64,000 nucleotides of DNA, taken from positions 62,001-126,000 of the forward strand of contig PNAA01000009.1 of assembly GCA_003169975.1 (NCBI GenBank). The letters run 5' to 3'. Position numbers and translations under genes: made by a program. Every line of letters starts with the position of its first letter. The stretch's first letter is position 1. Positions 17,785 to 26,587 of this stretch are shown here, in pieces. The notes below the pieces were generated by a model that was not told the DNA's origin, searched no databases, and saw nothing but the letters and a program-made list of their open reading frames with translations. Origin of the DNA: Spartobacteria bacterium. Lineage in GTDB: Bacteria; Verrucomicrobiota; Verrucomicrobiia; Chthoniobacterales; UBA10450.

Positions 17785-18036
17785 GTAGGTTCGCGGAGAC
17801 TTGTCCCACTTGGGCTTCCAGACTTCCAAATCGCCGGTCTAAATGGAAACGCCCGCGCTGCACGCGGGTTTTGGACGAGCCTGAATCGCGGGCTGTCGCT
17901 CTGGGGTTTTCACTGCGAGCGGTTGCATTCCGCGGCGGCTCTATCGCAAAGCTGAAAGAGAAATTTGGGAGGATTGCAGAGGGGTTGAGCTCCTCGGCGG
18001 TTCCATTACGACTGGTCGTATTGCATCCCGCCGTCG
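17785..18036. repeat. Dispersed repeat A, copy 2 (long form)
   Basis: About 250 bp, over 90% identical to 20525-20781, ending at CATCCCGCCGTCG. Here it stops 9 bases beyond the stop codon of the minus-strand sugar dehydrogenase gene. Open frames on both strands are not conserved between copies. Together with 17741-17784 it fills the gap between two minus-strand genes. Confidence 0.8.
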
Positions 18037-18044
18037 CACGGCTA

Positions 18045-20312
18045 TCACGGGCCGATATTATACACTTCAACCAAGGCGACGCCAGTGGTGTCGTTTTTTC
18101 CGCGCACGATGGCGGTGTAGTTGTCGGGACTCAGAGTTGCCAGGATCGCTGATTCGTGATCATCAGTCGGGGCAAGACCTGTCGCTTCAATCTGCGACTG
18201 TTGGCTCTCTTTCCAGTCGTCGTTGGAAGTGATCAGGGCGCCGTCTTTGTCGTGCAACTCCAGGATCGGGTCTTCCAGCACCCCATCGACTCCAACGTCC
18301 GCGAGCTCTGGGCCGATCGCGCGCACCAGGACATCGGTATCAATGTCGCCCAGGATGATTACCCCCCCGATCATCACGTCATCACCCGTCTGGACGAAGC
18401 CGCGCGCTGAGATGTTGGCGAGCTTCGAGTCGACCGTTCGATCCAAATCATAGACTTCTACGAGCGCGACGCCGGTTGTTCCGCTTACGCCCCGGACAAT
18501 GGCCGTATAAGCTCCTGGTTCCAGCGTCATCAAGATCGCCGACTCCTTGTCATTGGTGGGCGCCAAACCCGCGTCGATGATCGCCTGCTTGTTCGCGCTC
18601 TCCTGCCAGTCGTCGTTCGTCGCGATTGTCGAGCCGGTCGAGTCATGTAGTTCCAAAACCGGATCAGATAACACCCCGGTAAGCGCCAGGGAGGGACCGA
18701 GCGCCCGGACGATTACCTGCTTCGACTGAGTTCCCGTGACGATGAATCCCCCGATCAAGACGTTATCATTCGTCCCGACGCTCAAGCGGGCGGAGATATT
18801 GCCCAGTTGCACTGGGAAAAATGGTGTCGGCGAAGGCGTGGGTGATGGAGTGGGGCTCGGCGACGGCGAAGCGCTGGGGCTCGGCGACGGCGTCGGAGTT
18901 GGACTGGGTGTCGGAGTCAGTGTCGGTGTTGGAGTAGGTGTTGGAGTCGGAGTCGGAGTCGGAGTCGGTGTCGGAGTCGCGGTCGGTGTTGGGGTCGGAG
19001 TCGGAGTCGGAGCCGCCGTGATCTTGAAGACGTTTCCGTTGAGATCGGTGAGGTAGATCTCGCCAGAACCGTCCTCTCCCAACGAGGTAAGCGGGCCCAA
19101 TTCGTAACCGCCCACCTTCGTCGGAAAGAGCTGTGAAGTGATGTCCTGGAAATCCGAACCCACTCCATTCAGGTAACTGAGGGTGAAGACGTGGCCCGAG
19201 AAATTGCCGGTCTCCGGACCGAATAAGTCGCCGAAAACGTAGAGGCCCTCTAAATCGCCAACCGTGCTTCCGTGATAGAGGTAGCCGCCAATCACGCATT
19301 GTCCGGTCGTCTGGTGGTCATAGTCGAGGATTGGATCGATGGCATTGGGTGGCGGAGGATCGTCAGGGTAAAAGGGATTCTGAATGAACCCCTCACGGAC
19401 GCGCCATCCATAGTTTTCGCCCCCGCCCGGATTAGAGGCGCTTTGCACATCCACCTCTTCACGGTCGTCCTGCCCGACGTCGCCGATCAACATATCGCCT
19501 GTCGCAAGAACAAAACTCGCGCGAAAGGGATTGCGCAGACCGTAGGTAAAAATCTCTGGTTTTTGCGTTTGCGATCCAAAGAAGGGATTATTGGGCGGGA
19601 TTGTATAGGTGCCGTCGGCTTCGATGTGAATGCGCAGGATTTTTCCAAGCAAGGTCTGCGTGCTCTGGGCGTTGCCGCCCGGCTCGATGTGGCCCGGACC
19701 TTGGTCTTCCTCAGATCCGCCATCGCCGCTGCAGATATAGAGGTTGCCTGCGTCGCCGGGGCGCGGGCTGAACCCGATCCAGTCAAAGTCATGACCGGGC
19801 TGTGGCTGATCGGCGGTAATTACCGTCACTTCGCTCGCCGGGTCCGCAACGTCGGGATTTGCGCTGACCGTAAAGCGAGCGACGTGGGACACCCCTTGGT
19901 TGAACACTCCGCCGAAGTCGGTTGTGTAGCTGACGTAGAAATGGCCGTTCGTCGCATAGTCCGGATCGAAAGTCATCCCGAGAATCCCGGTACCCTGGCC
20001 TTGCCCGACTTCACTGGTGATATCGAGAAAGGGCGTTGGATTTACCGTGCCCGATGGAAGGTTGATGATCATGATCTTTCCTCCCTGCTCCGCCACAAAA
20101 ATCCGGCTGGTGTCCCCGGGCGGTGCGCAAACGTAGAGTGGGATTGTGAAGCCGCTTGCCACCAGCACCGCTTCGATGCCTGCGGCGTGGCTGGCAGCCG
20201 GCGGGGTTAGGGTGAAAGCCAGGATCGGCAGGACGCCGGTGCTGACGAAGTGTCGAATAGCGCACGCAAAAGAACGCGTGTATGCGGATTTGTTCCTATT
20301 TTTCCTTTGCAT
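18045..20312 (-). CDS. Secreted PQQ-dependent sugar dehydrogenase-like protein with Pro-Thr linker and two C-terminal domains
   Basis: A 755-residue protein. After a signal peptide, residues about 45-425 form a glucose/sorbosone dehydrogenase propeller ([76 protein letters not shown]). Such enzymes oxidise aldose sugars with PQQ in the periplasm or outside the cell. A roughly 60-residue TP/SP-rich linker follows, then two homologous domains of about 110 residues ([20 protein letters not shown] and [20 protein letters not shown], each with LELHD...NDDW...YTAIVRG), a repeat common in secreted verrucomicrobial proteins. Substrate not deducible. Confidence 0.85.
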   Translation of the reverse strand: MQRKNRNKSAYTRSFACAIRHFVSTGVLPILAFTLTPPAASHAAGIEAVLVASGFTIPLYVCAPPGDTSRIFVAEQGGKIMIINLPSGTVNPTPFLDITSEVGQGQGTGILGMTFDPDYATNGHFYVSYTTDFGGVFNQGVSHVARFTVSANPDVADPASEVTVITADQPQPGHDFDWIGFSPRPGDAGNLYICSGDGGSEEDQGPGHIEPGGNAQSTQTLLGKILRIHIEADGTYTIPPNNPFFGSQTQKPEIFTYGLRNPFRASFVLATGDMLIGDVGQDDREEVDVQSASNPGGGENYGWRVREGFIQNPFYPDDPPPPNAIDPILDYDHQTTGQCVIGGYLYHGSTVGDLEGLYVFGDLFGPETGNFSGHVFTLSYLNGVGSDFQDITSQLFPTKVGGYELGPLTSLGEDGSGEIYLTDLNGNVFKITAAPTPTPTPTPTATPTPTPTPTPTPTPTPTPTLTPTPSPTPTPSPSPSASPSPSPTPSPTPSPTPFFPVQLGNISARLSVGTNDNVLIGGFIVTGTQSKQVIVRALGPSLALTGVLSDPVLELHDSTGSTIATNDDWQESANKQAIIDAGLAPTNDKESAILMTLEPGAYTAIVRGVSGTTGVALVEVYDLDRTVDSKLANISARGFVQTGDDVMIGGVIILGDIDTDVLVRAIGPELADVGVDGVLEDPILELHDKDGALITSNDDWKESQQSQIEATGLAPTDDHESAILATLSPDNYTAIVRGKNDTTGVALVEVYNIGP
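18900..19015. repeat. Hexanucleotide-rich tract encoding the TP linker
   Basis: Tandem GGAGTC/GGTGTC units on the plus strand, which read as TPTPTP on the minus strand. It lies within the sugar dehydrogenase coding region and may vary in length between strains. Confidence 0.8.
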
Positions 20313-20524
20313 TGCTTCCTCAAGTGTAGAGCCGAGGTCGCGGAGGTCAAAGTAGAGAAGGCCCTTGCCCGTCGGTTGGCAGAAGATTCCGTTTTGAGAA
20401 GGCGCTTAGTGGCCACCAGGTTTCGTCGGAGGAGGATCAGGATCGGGATTAGGCGTCGGTCTCTCTTTCTTTTGTGCCATTCCCAATCCTTGCATAAAGA
20501 AGCAAATATAGTCGAGGAGATACT

Positions 20525-20781
20525 GAAGGTTCGTCGCCGACTTGTCCCGACTTATGGGCTTCCAGACTTCCAAATCGCCGATCTTGATGGAAACGCCCGC
20601 GCTGCACGCGGGTTTTCGACGAGCCTGAATCGCGGGCTGTCGCTCTGGGGGTTTTCACTGCGAGCCGGTTGCATTCCGCGGCGGCTCTATCGCAAAGCTG
20701 AAAGAGAAATTTGGGAGGATTGCAGAGGGGTTGATCTCCTCGGCGGTTCCATTACGACTGGCCGTATTGCATCCCGCCGTC
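20525..20781. repeat. Dispersed repeat A, copy 3 (long form)
   Basis: Third copy, from AAGGTTCGTCGCCGACTTGT to CATCCCGCCGTCG. It overlaps the last codons of the minus-strand DUF2188-like gene at 20752, so that gene ends in repeat-derived sequence (GGMQYGQS). With 20313-20524 it makes up the gap beside the sugar dehydrogenase promoter; nothing else is seen there. Confidence 0.8.
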
Positions 20782-20985
20782 GATCGGGATCTTCTCAGCG
20801 ATGTTTTCGCCCGCCTCGTCGTAAACATGGATCTCGCCGGAGCTGCCGCCGAACCGGCCTCTAGCGTAATCGATCGCATCGATTTTGGAGGCTCCGGTCC
20901 TGAATGTGGGCTGGACGCTGGCCGCTTCGAACGCGACCCACGCTCCTTTGAATTTCTTCGATCGGCGTATTTCGATGATTCTCAT
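20752..20985 (-). CDS. Small DUF2188-like protein
   Basis: Read from the ATG at 20985 (MRIIEIRRSKKFKGAWVAFE; an upstream ATG at 21003 adds six residues). The IHVYDEAGENIAEKIPIDG strand and the AIDYARGRFGG helix are typical of short DUF2188-type beta-alpha-beta proteins. Its paralogue at 21220 points the other way across a 234-bp spacer. The last residues come from repeat A, implying the original 3' end was replaced. Function unknown. Confidence 0.65.
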   Translation of the reverse strand: MRIIEIRRSKKFKGAWVAFEAASVQPTFRTGASKIDAIDYARGRFGGSSGEIHVYDEAGENIAEKIPIDGGMQYGQS

Positions 20986-21219
20986 AGCCTGCAAGCGCAA
21001 CATTGCCCGGGTCGGTGTCGATCTGTTAGATGCAACAAAATCGCTCTATGGACGATGGCACGAAGCACTCGATACGACAGGTGTGAGACGCAGAACTAGA
21101 GGACGCGGTTACCCAGTTGTCTGGCCTTTCTCTTTTTCTCCGATCTGCTGGCGCCGGGCGATGATGACCTTTTTCGCTCGGGCTCGGGTGAGCTCCGCGG
21201 CGCGCGCGGTGGGTGCGTT

Positions 21220-21477
21220 GTGACCATCGAAGTTCGACCATCTAAGAAATTCAAAGGGGCGTGGATTTCGCTCGAGGCTCCCGGCGTGGAGCCGGCGTTT
21301 GCAGCGCCCGACGCAAAGCAGAAGGCAATCGACTATGCGTGCGGACGCTTCGGGGGCGGCACGGGCGAAGTGCATGTGTACGACGAGTTCGGCAAAAGCG
21401 TCGAGCGCAAGATCGCTTTTCCGTGCGAGGACGCGCAGAATTTGCCGGTCATGGACGCTTTGGTGCTTCGGCCTTGA
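21220..21477 (+). CDS. Small DUF2188-like protein, paralogue
   Basis: An 85-residue protein from a GTG (MTIEVRPSKKFKGAWISLEA). It shares SKKFKGAW, the AIDYAxGRFGGGTGEVHVYDE core and the KI.P/F end with the divergent gene at 20752-20985, but has an intact C-terminus. The 3' end overlaps the convergent gene at 21449 by 29 bases. Function unknown; a cytosolic small-ligand or nucleic-acid binding role would be a guess. Confidence 0.65.
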   Translation: MTIEVRPSKKFKGAWISLEAPGVEPAFAAPDAKQKAIDYACGRFGGGTGEVHVYDEFGKSVERKIAFPCEDAQNLPVMDALVLRP

Positions 21478-21832
21478 GTTGCACAGCCCAGTTGCCGGCA
21501 AAATCCGACGGCATATAAACGTCGGCCGTGTACGGTTGAAATCCTTTGGCTGTGATCTCCAACTTGAATCTGCCAAGGCTCGTGTGCGGGAACTCAAAGA
21601 ATCCGTGCTCGTCGGTTTCCGTTGAGTATGCGGGACCAGAACCAGGTGGGTCGTGTTGAAGCACTACTTTGGCCCTGGGTTGCTTGTCTCCGTATGCAAC
21701 ATTCTCGAAAGCGACCCAGCCGCGCAAGCTGGCCCCACCGGACTGAGCCAGACCCGCGCTTGATAACGTGAGCAAAATTGCCGTCGCCAGGGTAGCATTG
21801 AGGGCGATCGCTCTGATGTTTCGATTTATCAT
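21449..21832 (-). CDS. Secreted single-domain protein with carboxypeptidase-regulatory-like fold
   Basis: A 127-residue protein with a signal peptide (MINRNIRAIALNATLATAIL, cleavage near GLAQS). The rest reads as one CarboxypepD_reg/transthyretin-like beta-sandwich: LRGWVAFENVAYG, ARVxL-type strand, STETDEHGFFEFPHTSLGRF, LEITAKGFQPY. Such domains usually occur as modules of outer-membrane or surface proteins; here it stands alone. No partner gene is evident. Confidence 0.7.
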   Translation of the reverse strand: MINRNIRAIALNATLATAILLTLSSAGLAQSGGASLRGWVAFENVAYGDKQPRAKVVLQHDPPGSGPAYSTETDEHGFFEFPHTSLGRFKLEITAKGFQPYTADVYMPSDFAGNWAVQLKAEAPKRP

Positions 21833-21894
21833 CCCCGACGCGGTCTTACAACGCCCTTAGAATAATCGCTAACCGATAATTCGCCCGCGCGGCG

Positions 21895-22275
21895 CTACGC
21901 ATCGCCGGTAGGAACAATGGTCGCGGTTTCCACCATCAGAATGATTGCTCGATCAGGGGCGCGGGTGCGATGCCTGACGCCTTTGGGAACGACAAATCCC
22001 TGCTGTGGCTGCAGATCAACCGAGCGATCTTCGAGATCGATGACAAAGTGCCCCTCCAAGACAAAGAAAAACTCGTCGTCGTTGTCATGTTTGTGCCAGT
22101 GGTACTCGCCTTGCACGACCCCCAGGCGAACAACGGAGTCGTTCACCTTGCAGAGCGTTTGGTTATACCACTTATCCGTGCAGGCTTTCACCAAGGCTGG
22201 AACGTCCACCAAGCGGAGCGCTGGAAACTTAATATCGAGGTGAGTAGCGTAAGGATGATCTTGCGGTTGGTTCAT
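21895..22275 (-). CDS. Cupin-domain protein, probable integron cassette gene
   Basis: A 126-residue protein from the ATG at 22275 (MNQPQDHPYATHLDIKFPAL). Cupin motif 1 is YHWHKHDNDDEFFFVLEG (two His, Glu, Gly) and motif 2 is GFVVPKGVRH, so a metal-binding double-stranded beta-helix is expected; the substrate is unknown. The ATG lies 23 bases after a GTTAGGC core (minus strand, 22299-22305) ending a 193-bp attC-like element, the spacing typical of cassette genes. No clear attC follows its own stop; GGTTAGCG downstream is only a poor match. Confidence 0.78.
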   Translation of the reverse strand: MNQPQDHPYATHLDIKFPALRLVDVPALVKACTDKWYNQTLCKVNDSVVRLGVVQGEYHWHKHDNDDEFFFVLEGHFVIDLEDRSVDLQPQQGFVVPKGVRHRTRAPDRAIILMVETATIVPTGDA

Positions 22276-22298
22276 GGAAGATTCGTATGTATAAGCAG

Positions 22299-22491
22299 GC
22301 CTAACGAAAACAAGATGAGCTGCCGCGAGCGAATGGAACGGACTGCCAAGCCGTGACATAGACGATGGCCCGCAGGGTGCGGGAGCAGCGCGACCAAATC
22401 AAAGCGCGGTCGGTTGCGGAGTGACGGGTTGAACTCATGTAAAACTCGATAGTACGGCGGCTCGCGGATCGGCTGCAGCGATTAGTTAGAC
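22299..22491 (-). other. attC-like element, copy 2 (193 bp)
   Basis: Bounded by GCCTAAC (22299-22305) and GTTAGAC (22485-22491), which match the integron core consensuses RYYYAAC and GTTRRRY. About 85% identical to 27904-28094. On the minus strand the preceding gene stops inside the core (GTC TAA C) and the cupin gene starts just after the other core. It is longer than classical attC sites and the inner arms pair only partly. Confidence 0.6.
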
Positions 22492-22845
22492 GTTTCGGGT
22501 TCTTGGGTCCAAGGGAAAGAACCCAATACCGATGGTGAAAGCGCTCGCGCCCGGCGCGAAGGTGATGCCGTCCAATGTGGTGAAGGCCGACTGCGTAACA
22601 TTGGTCGTGTTAGACGTGGCAAAGGTCGCGGTGTCAGTGGCCGCATTTGGGACGGTGGCGGGCGTCCAATTGGCAGCCGTATTCCAATCGCCGCTGGTTG
22701 GGTTCAGATTCCAGGTCGCGCTCCCGGCGTAGGCGGGTTGAAGGCTGAACAGTAAAACGAGCGCCGGCAGAAGCCCGGCGATGAATGTGACCATAGATAA
22801 GCGCGGCAGCGCGCCCGATTTGCATGCAGCTGATTGTTTTCTCAT
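22486..22845 (-). pseudogene. Truncated autotransporter-like or PEP-type surface protein
   Basis: A 119-residue open frame: long signal peptide (MRKQSAACKSGALPRLSMVT, hydrophobic core, PAYAG) followed by SATWNLNPTSGDWNTAANWT and VPNAATDTATFATSNTT. This is the start of a beta-helical passenger found in verrucomicrobial autotransporters that normally exceed 1000 residues. The frame ends at the attC-like core (stop TAA within GTCTAAC) after FFPLDPRTRNV. Either a large gene was cut down, or the fragment was captured as a cassette. Confidence 0.55.
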
Positions 22846-23294
22846 AGACGTTTGCTTTCACCTGGTAATTTTGCCTGCGACTGCAGGTCTGAAAGAGGGG
22901 AAGAAGCCCCCAGGAATAAACGTCCGCGCCAGATTCAGATCTCTTCGACCGCGCCAGATTGCCCCGTTCGCCTTCAGCTTGTCGAGACAAATCTTCCAAC
23001 GTGAAAAGCCTGCCTTGGAGCGAACAACAAAGCCGCCACGCGGACTGGTAGCGCATCGCAAGACACGCTGGCACCACGCCTAATGATTACATTTGCATGT
23101 CATCGCCCTTTTGCACTTGCATCCCGCGCCTTGACTCTGGTAATCGTTTCTCTTCTGGGGGAAACAGGGTCGGGCGCAGTCGGCTTCCTGGATATAGCTC
23201 GATCTTTCCTGGCAGCGGCGTGCGTTACTTATCCTGGCGACAAATCGCTCCCATGTGTCTAGTTTCACGGACAAACAAACAGAGGAAAACATTT
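22846..23294. other. Gene-free interval
   Basis: Open frames here are short, overlap on both strands and show no recognisable sequence. I see no repeat shared with other parts of the window. Confidence 0.5.
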
Positions 23295-23357
23295 ATGGGA
23301 TTACTCGATTCACTTCTTGGCGATTCCGCCGGCAAAACAGTATCAGAGAGGTTTTAA
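23295..23357 (+). CDS. Possible 20-residue peptide or gene remnant
   Basis: MGLLDSLLGDSAGKTVSERF preceded by GAGGAAAAC, a plausible SD. The amphipathic MGLLDSLLG start resembles N-termini of longer proteins, so this may be a truncated gene. It ends just before the putative promoter of the PQQ-propeller gene. Confidence 0.25.
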   Translation: MGLLDSLLGDSAGKTVSERF

Positions 23358-23387
23358 TTGACATCGATCATCCGAAAACAGTAGACT
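23358..23387 (+). promoter_or_regulatory. Candidate sigma70 promoter for the PQQ-propeller gene
   Basis: TTGACA at 23358-23363, 18-base spacer, TAGACT at 23382-23387 (4 of 6 matches to TATAAT), 32 bases before the ATG at 23420. Confidence 0.4.
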
Positions 23388-23419
23388 GATTTAACGTCCC
23401 AAGAATCGCAAACCGCCGT

Positions 23420-24889
23420 ATGAAAACATCCTTGCATCACATCATCATTGCCGCGCTCGGCACTTCATTTGCCGCCACGATCGCGACATCAGCGGCACAA
23501 GACTGGCCTGGCTTTCTTTTCGACAACGGACATTCATCATATAATAGGTTGGCGACAGCGATCACGCCGAGCAACGCTTCTTCCCTGGTGGAAGCCTGGA
23601 GCTTTGTCGACCCCCAACCAACCTTCCAAGACCAACCCATGGCGGGCTTGTACTCCAGTCCGACGGTCGTTAACGGCGTTGTTTACATCGGCTCGAATAC
23701 AGGAATGTTTTATGCTCTCAACGAAACGACCGGGGTGGTAATTTGGCAGCAGTTGCTCGGATATACGACCCCGACAACCTGTGTAAACGGACATGGTGTC
23801 ACTTCGACGGCCAGGGTCGTGACCGACCCTGTTTCTGGAACCCTCACCGTCTATGTGGGAGGCGGCGATGGCTATCTCTACGCACTCAACGCTGCCACCG
23901 GTGATATCGTGTTCAGAGTGTTTGTGTGCGACGTCGGACCGCCCAAGAACACTGGTTTCATCTGGGCCTCGCCAACAATCCTAAACGGCACGATTTATCT
24001 GGGATTCGCCTCGCAATGCGATCATCCCCTGGTTCGGAGTTCGATAAGCTCTTTCGACCAGCACACCGGCGCCTTGCTAAGAACGTTCTGGACACTTCCC
24101 CTCGGTTCGACGGGGGCGGGCGTCTGGTCGACCGCCGCCACGGACGGAAAGTCTATCTGGTTCACAGATGGTAATTCCCATGCCACCAGCGGCGGCTATG
24201 CCTACGCGATCATAAAGTTAAAGGCCCAGAATCTGAAGTTCCTAACCGATTGGGTGGTTCCTGACACAGGTGATCTCGATTGGGGCTCTTCGCCCACGTT
24301 GTTCCAGGCCACGGTCAACAATGTGAAGACACAGATGGTTGGTGCGAATCAAAAAGACGGAACTTTTTATGCGTTTGACGCGACTCACTTGGAAAATGGT
24401 CCGGTCTGGTCGTATCCGGTCGGGACCACAGAAGGCTTTGACATCGGCGCAGACCTCGCCGCGCCGGTGTGGGATGCCACGAGCAGGACGCTCTACGTGG
24501 CCGGCAATCAGACGACCATCCAATCCCAGGTCTTTGCCGGCTCGGTCCGCGCCTTCAACCCCGCAGATGGCACTGTTATTTGGGAAACAGGTTTGACGGG
24601 CGGACCAGTGATGGGAAGCCCCACCTTGGATGGCGCAGGTGTGCTCGCTGCCGGAACCTACAACATCCAGAATATCACCCAGAATGCTGTCTATCTCCTC
24701 GATAGCTCGAATGGGAATATTCTCACAACCATACCGGAACCGAACGACATCGTCTTCGCCCAGCCAGTCTTCGCTGCCAATTATCTCTTCGTCGCAACCG
24801 CATCCGCCTCGTCTGGCGACGCGCCGGTGCCGGGCGCTCCCAAGCTGACGGCATTCATTCCGTCCGCTCTAAAGCCGTCGAGGAAGTAG
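23420..24889 (+). CDS. Secreted PQQ-binding-like beta-propeller protein
   Basis: A 489-residue protein with a signal peptide (MKTSLHHIIIAALGTSFAAT, cleavage near SAAQD). Repeated motifs of the PQQ/BamB-like propeller are present: SSPTVVNGVVYIGSNTGMFY, ALNETTGVVIWQ, VYVGGGDGYLYALNAATGD, WASPTILNGTIYLG, GSVRAFNPADGTVIWETGL. In this family the blades either bind PQQ in alcohol dehydrogenases or act as scaffolds; the catalytic set and the vicinal Cys pair of quinoprotein dehydrogenases are not evident, so enzyme activity is uncertain. It interrupts a run of small minus-strand genes and is oriented opposite to them. Confidence 0.82.
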   Translation: MKTSLHHIIIAALGTSFAATIATSAAQDWPGFLFDNGHSSYNRLATAITPSNASSLVEAWSFVDPQPTFQDQPMAGLYSSPTVVNGVVYIGSNTGMFYALNETTGVVIWQQLLGYTTPTTCVNGHGVTSTARVVTDPVSGTLTVYVGGGDGYLYALNAATGDIVFRVFVCDVGPPKNTGFIWASPTILNGTIYLGFASQCDHPLVRSSISSFDQHTGALLRTFWTLPLGSTGAGVWSTAATDGKSIWFTDGNSHATSGGYAYAIIKLKAQNLKFLTDWVVPDTGDLDWGSSPTLFQATVNNVKTQMVGANQKDGTFYAFDATHLENGPVWSYPVGTTEGFDIGADLAAPVWDATSRTLYVAGNQTTIQSQVFAGSVRAFNPADGTVIWETGLTGGPVMGSPTLDGAGVLAAGTYNIQNITQNAVYLLDSSNGNILTTIPEPNDIVFAQPVFAANYLFVATASASSGDAPVPGAPKLTAFIPSALKPSRK

Positions 24890-24920
24890 GGAAGCTACTT
24901 CCCTCAGCGCCATCAGTTGC

Positions 24921-25142
24921 TTGCGAACGCGGCCATTGCGAATCGCTCCAAAGCAGTTAATTGCAATCGAACATGCGCCGCCAAATTTCCGCAACAACCT
25001 GGCAGACAGCGCCATCAACGCGATGGGCGTGCTGAAACAGACGGCGGCAGACAAGGGTGTCGACCTCGCTGATTTGTGGAAAGCGATCACCAAAGCTGGT
25101 GCACTGCAAAAAGGGGCCAAGGCAATCGCCAAGGCGATATAA
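24921..25142 (+). CDS. Possible small helical protein or C-terminal fragment
   Basis: A 73-codon frame from TTG. The second half, SAINAMGVLKQTAADKGVDL then ADLWKAITKAGALQKGAKAI, reads like a genuine amphipathic helical C-terminus, while the first 25 residues do not. The opposite strand is open as well. Fragment of an unknown gene at best; otherwise 24890-25229 is empty. Confidence 0.3.
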   Translation: MRTRPLRIAPKQLIAIEHAPPNFRNNLADSAINAMGVLKQTAADKGVDLADLWKAITKAGALQKGAKAIAKAI

Positions 25143-25229
25143 TTTCATCGAGGGGCGCGGGTTTTTGCTCATAGGGCCCGCGTCCCAAAAACTTCGTCAG
25201 CGGGTCAGTTTGAAATATCTTGGTGGTCG

Positions 25230-25439
25230 CTATGGGGCGAGAACACGCCAGTCCGGCTGCAAACCAAGTTGCGGCAACACCCAAATATAAACGGCAGCTA
25301 ACGTTACGACCCACAGCGTCACGCTGAGTCCACCGTGATGTTCGTCAATCCAGTTTGAATGGGAACGGGCTATTTCGAGTATTAGTAAAGGAGAGCCAAT
25401 CAAAAGAATGACGGCTCCATTCAGGAGTAGCAGCCTCAT
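25230..25439 (-). CDS. Small membrane protein, unrecognised
   Basis: A 69-residue protein: MRLLLLNGAVILLIGSPLLI as a first TM segment, LSVTLWVVTLAAVYIWVLPQ as a second, with a short loop carrying HSNWIDEHHGG. No family recognised. It follows a GCCTAAC heptamer (25457-25463 on the complement) by about 17 bases and belongs to the series of small minus-strand genes left of the integrase remnant. Confidence 0.5.
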   Translation of the reverse strand: MRLLLLNGAVILLIGSPLLILEIARSHSNWIDEHHGGLSVTLWVVTLAAVYIWVLPQLGLQPDWRVLAP

Positions 25440-25526
25440 GGTTTCGGTTGCTTCTTGTTAGGCGTCCAGGCCGCGAGTTTGCTTGGGGAAATCAGGGTCG
25501 CAGTGGCCGGATTTTCACCTAACGAA

Positions 25527-25766
25527 TTAGGGGCGGTTGCCCGAAAGTTTGCTGCTGGGAAACCGGGAGCACTTTTGCCACACGCTGAAGGCAAAGAAAA
25601 GGAGAAGGACGCAGGGGAAAAGCACCGCGCCGACCACTGCCAAACACGGGGCACACTACCGCGCCAATAGTATCCCGGTGGCGGCCGCAATTACAAAAAG
25701 TAACAGGCCCCAAAACACATACACCGTAGTTGAAAGCCGAGAGGCGTTTTGGTGGAAATAAGTTTC
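25527..25766 (-). pseudogene. Small membrane protein gene broken by in-frame TAG
   Basis: One minus-strand frame reads FHQNASRLSTTVYVFWG, a hydrophobic segment (LLLFVIAAATGILLA), then R-TAG, then a second hydrophobic segment (VVGAVLFPCVLLLFFAFSVW) and a stop at 25527-25529. Both halves look like transmembrane helices in the same frame, so the TAG probably inactivated a two-TM protein. It directly follows the stop of the gene at 25767-26054. Confidence 0.4.
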
Positions 25767-26054
25767 CTAGCCTGGGCACTTCATCTTCTGTTCAAGTTCG
25801 ACGCGGATATACTTGGAGAGATGCTCAATTCTAAGCAGCAGCGCATGTGAGCGAAGGAATCCGAACAGCCACAGAAAAAAAGGGGCGAAAATGATTGTTG
25901 AAATCGGCGGGTGGGAAAAGCACCACGCATAGAAGGCGAACGTCGCTCCGACCGTGTGGGTCCACCGTTGCCATCCTGCCCCGGTTCGTCTGGGCAAAGC
26001 AAGCGTTTCTGGAATTGGAAAACGCGACTGCGAAACCCGCCCTGGGGGCGTCAA
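25767..26054 (-). CDS. Possible small membrane protein, start uncertain
   Basis: Residues 30-95 read as a membrane protein: HTVGATFAFYAWCFSHPPIS, TIIFAPFFLWLFGFLRSHAL, then a charged tail IEHLSKYIRVELEQKM. The first 28 residues look random, and the only start is a TTG overlapping the TGA of the upstream gene. A damaged 5' end is likely. No function inferred. Confidence 0.4.
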   Translation of the reverse strand: MTPPGRVSQSRFPIPETLALPRRTGAGWQRWTHTVGATFAFYAWCFSHPPISTIIFAPFFLWLFGFLRSHALLLRIEHLSKYIRVELEQKMKCPG

Positions 26055-26539
26055 TTCGTTAGCCCGTGCTCACGCAGGACCGACAGCCAGGCGTTTACAT
26101 CGCGCTCTAATTCTTTCCTCAGTGGTGCGTCCGGTGTGCAAGCAGCGTGGTGAAACGCTTCGATTTGTGGCGACTTTTCCAGCTTGAACAGGCGCGCAGC
26201 GATGGCTTGCACGAGGCGCTGTTGTTTGTTGGTTGGACGCGGGACCGACTGTGGTTTTCTTTTTAATGAGGCGAGGGCGGCGCGCTCGCTGTCGAATTTC
26301 GCCGTCGGGTCTCTCAGATAAATTTTGGCGCACTTGATTTTGTTGTAGGCGGCGGCGCGCTCACTGAGTTGGCAGTTTTTCTTCAGCCAGTCCACAAAGG
26401 ATTCAGAATCGGGTAGCGACGCCTTCTTCGCCAGAAGCCATCGACCGATTTTGACTGCTTCTTCATATGGGCCCGCGTTATCGCGGGGCACCATTGTTGG
26501 CGGGCACTTCATCCGCGCAATCTTCAGCATGTTCCACAC
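26051..26539 (-). CDS. DUF3102-like protein
   Basis: A 162-residue protein. EEAVKIGRWLLAKKASL and FVDWLKKNCQLSERAAAYNK resemble DUF3102, a helical domain found in phage and plasmid proteins. The basic middle (LKRKPQSVPRPTNKQQR) suggests nucleic-acid contact. The end, REHGLTN with GGCTAACGAATTGA, falls on a GCTAAC motif close to an integron core. It may be a cassette gene or a phage remnant. Function unknown. Confidence 0.55.
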   Translation of the reverse strand: MWNMLKIARMKCPPTMVPRDNAGPYEEAVKIGRWLLAKKASLPDSESFVDWLKKNCQLSERAAAYNKIKCAKIYLRDPTAKFDSERAALASLKRKPQSVPRPTNKQQRLVQAIAARLFKLEKSPQIEAFHHAACTPDAPLRKELERDVNAWLSVLREHGLTN

Positions 26540-26587
26540 CGGCCCAGGGCGACTGGGCGGGGGGTAGTGTCCTAATTTGAAATGCGC

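Noticed and set aside
17750-18070. 106-codon minus frame through repeat A as a gene
   Set aside because: Other copies of the repeat do not preserve the frame; the repeat is treated as non-coding.
25457-25523. GTTAGGC...ACCTAAC pair as an attC site
   Set aside because: The cores point the wrong way round (GTTRRRY first, RYYYAAC second), so this is not an attC by itself.
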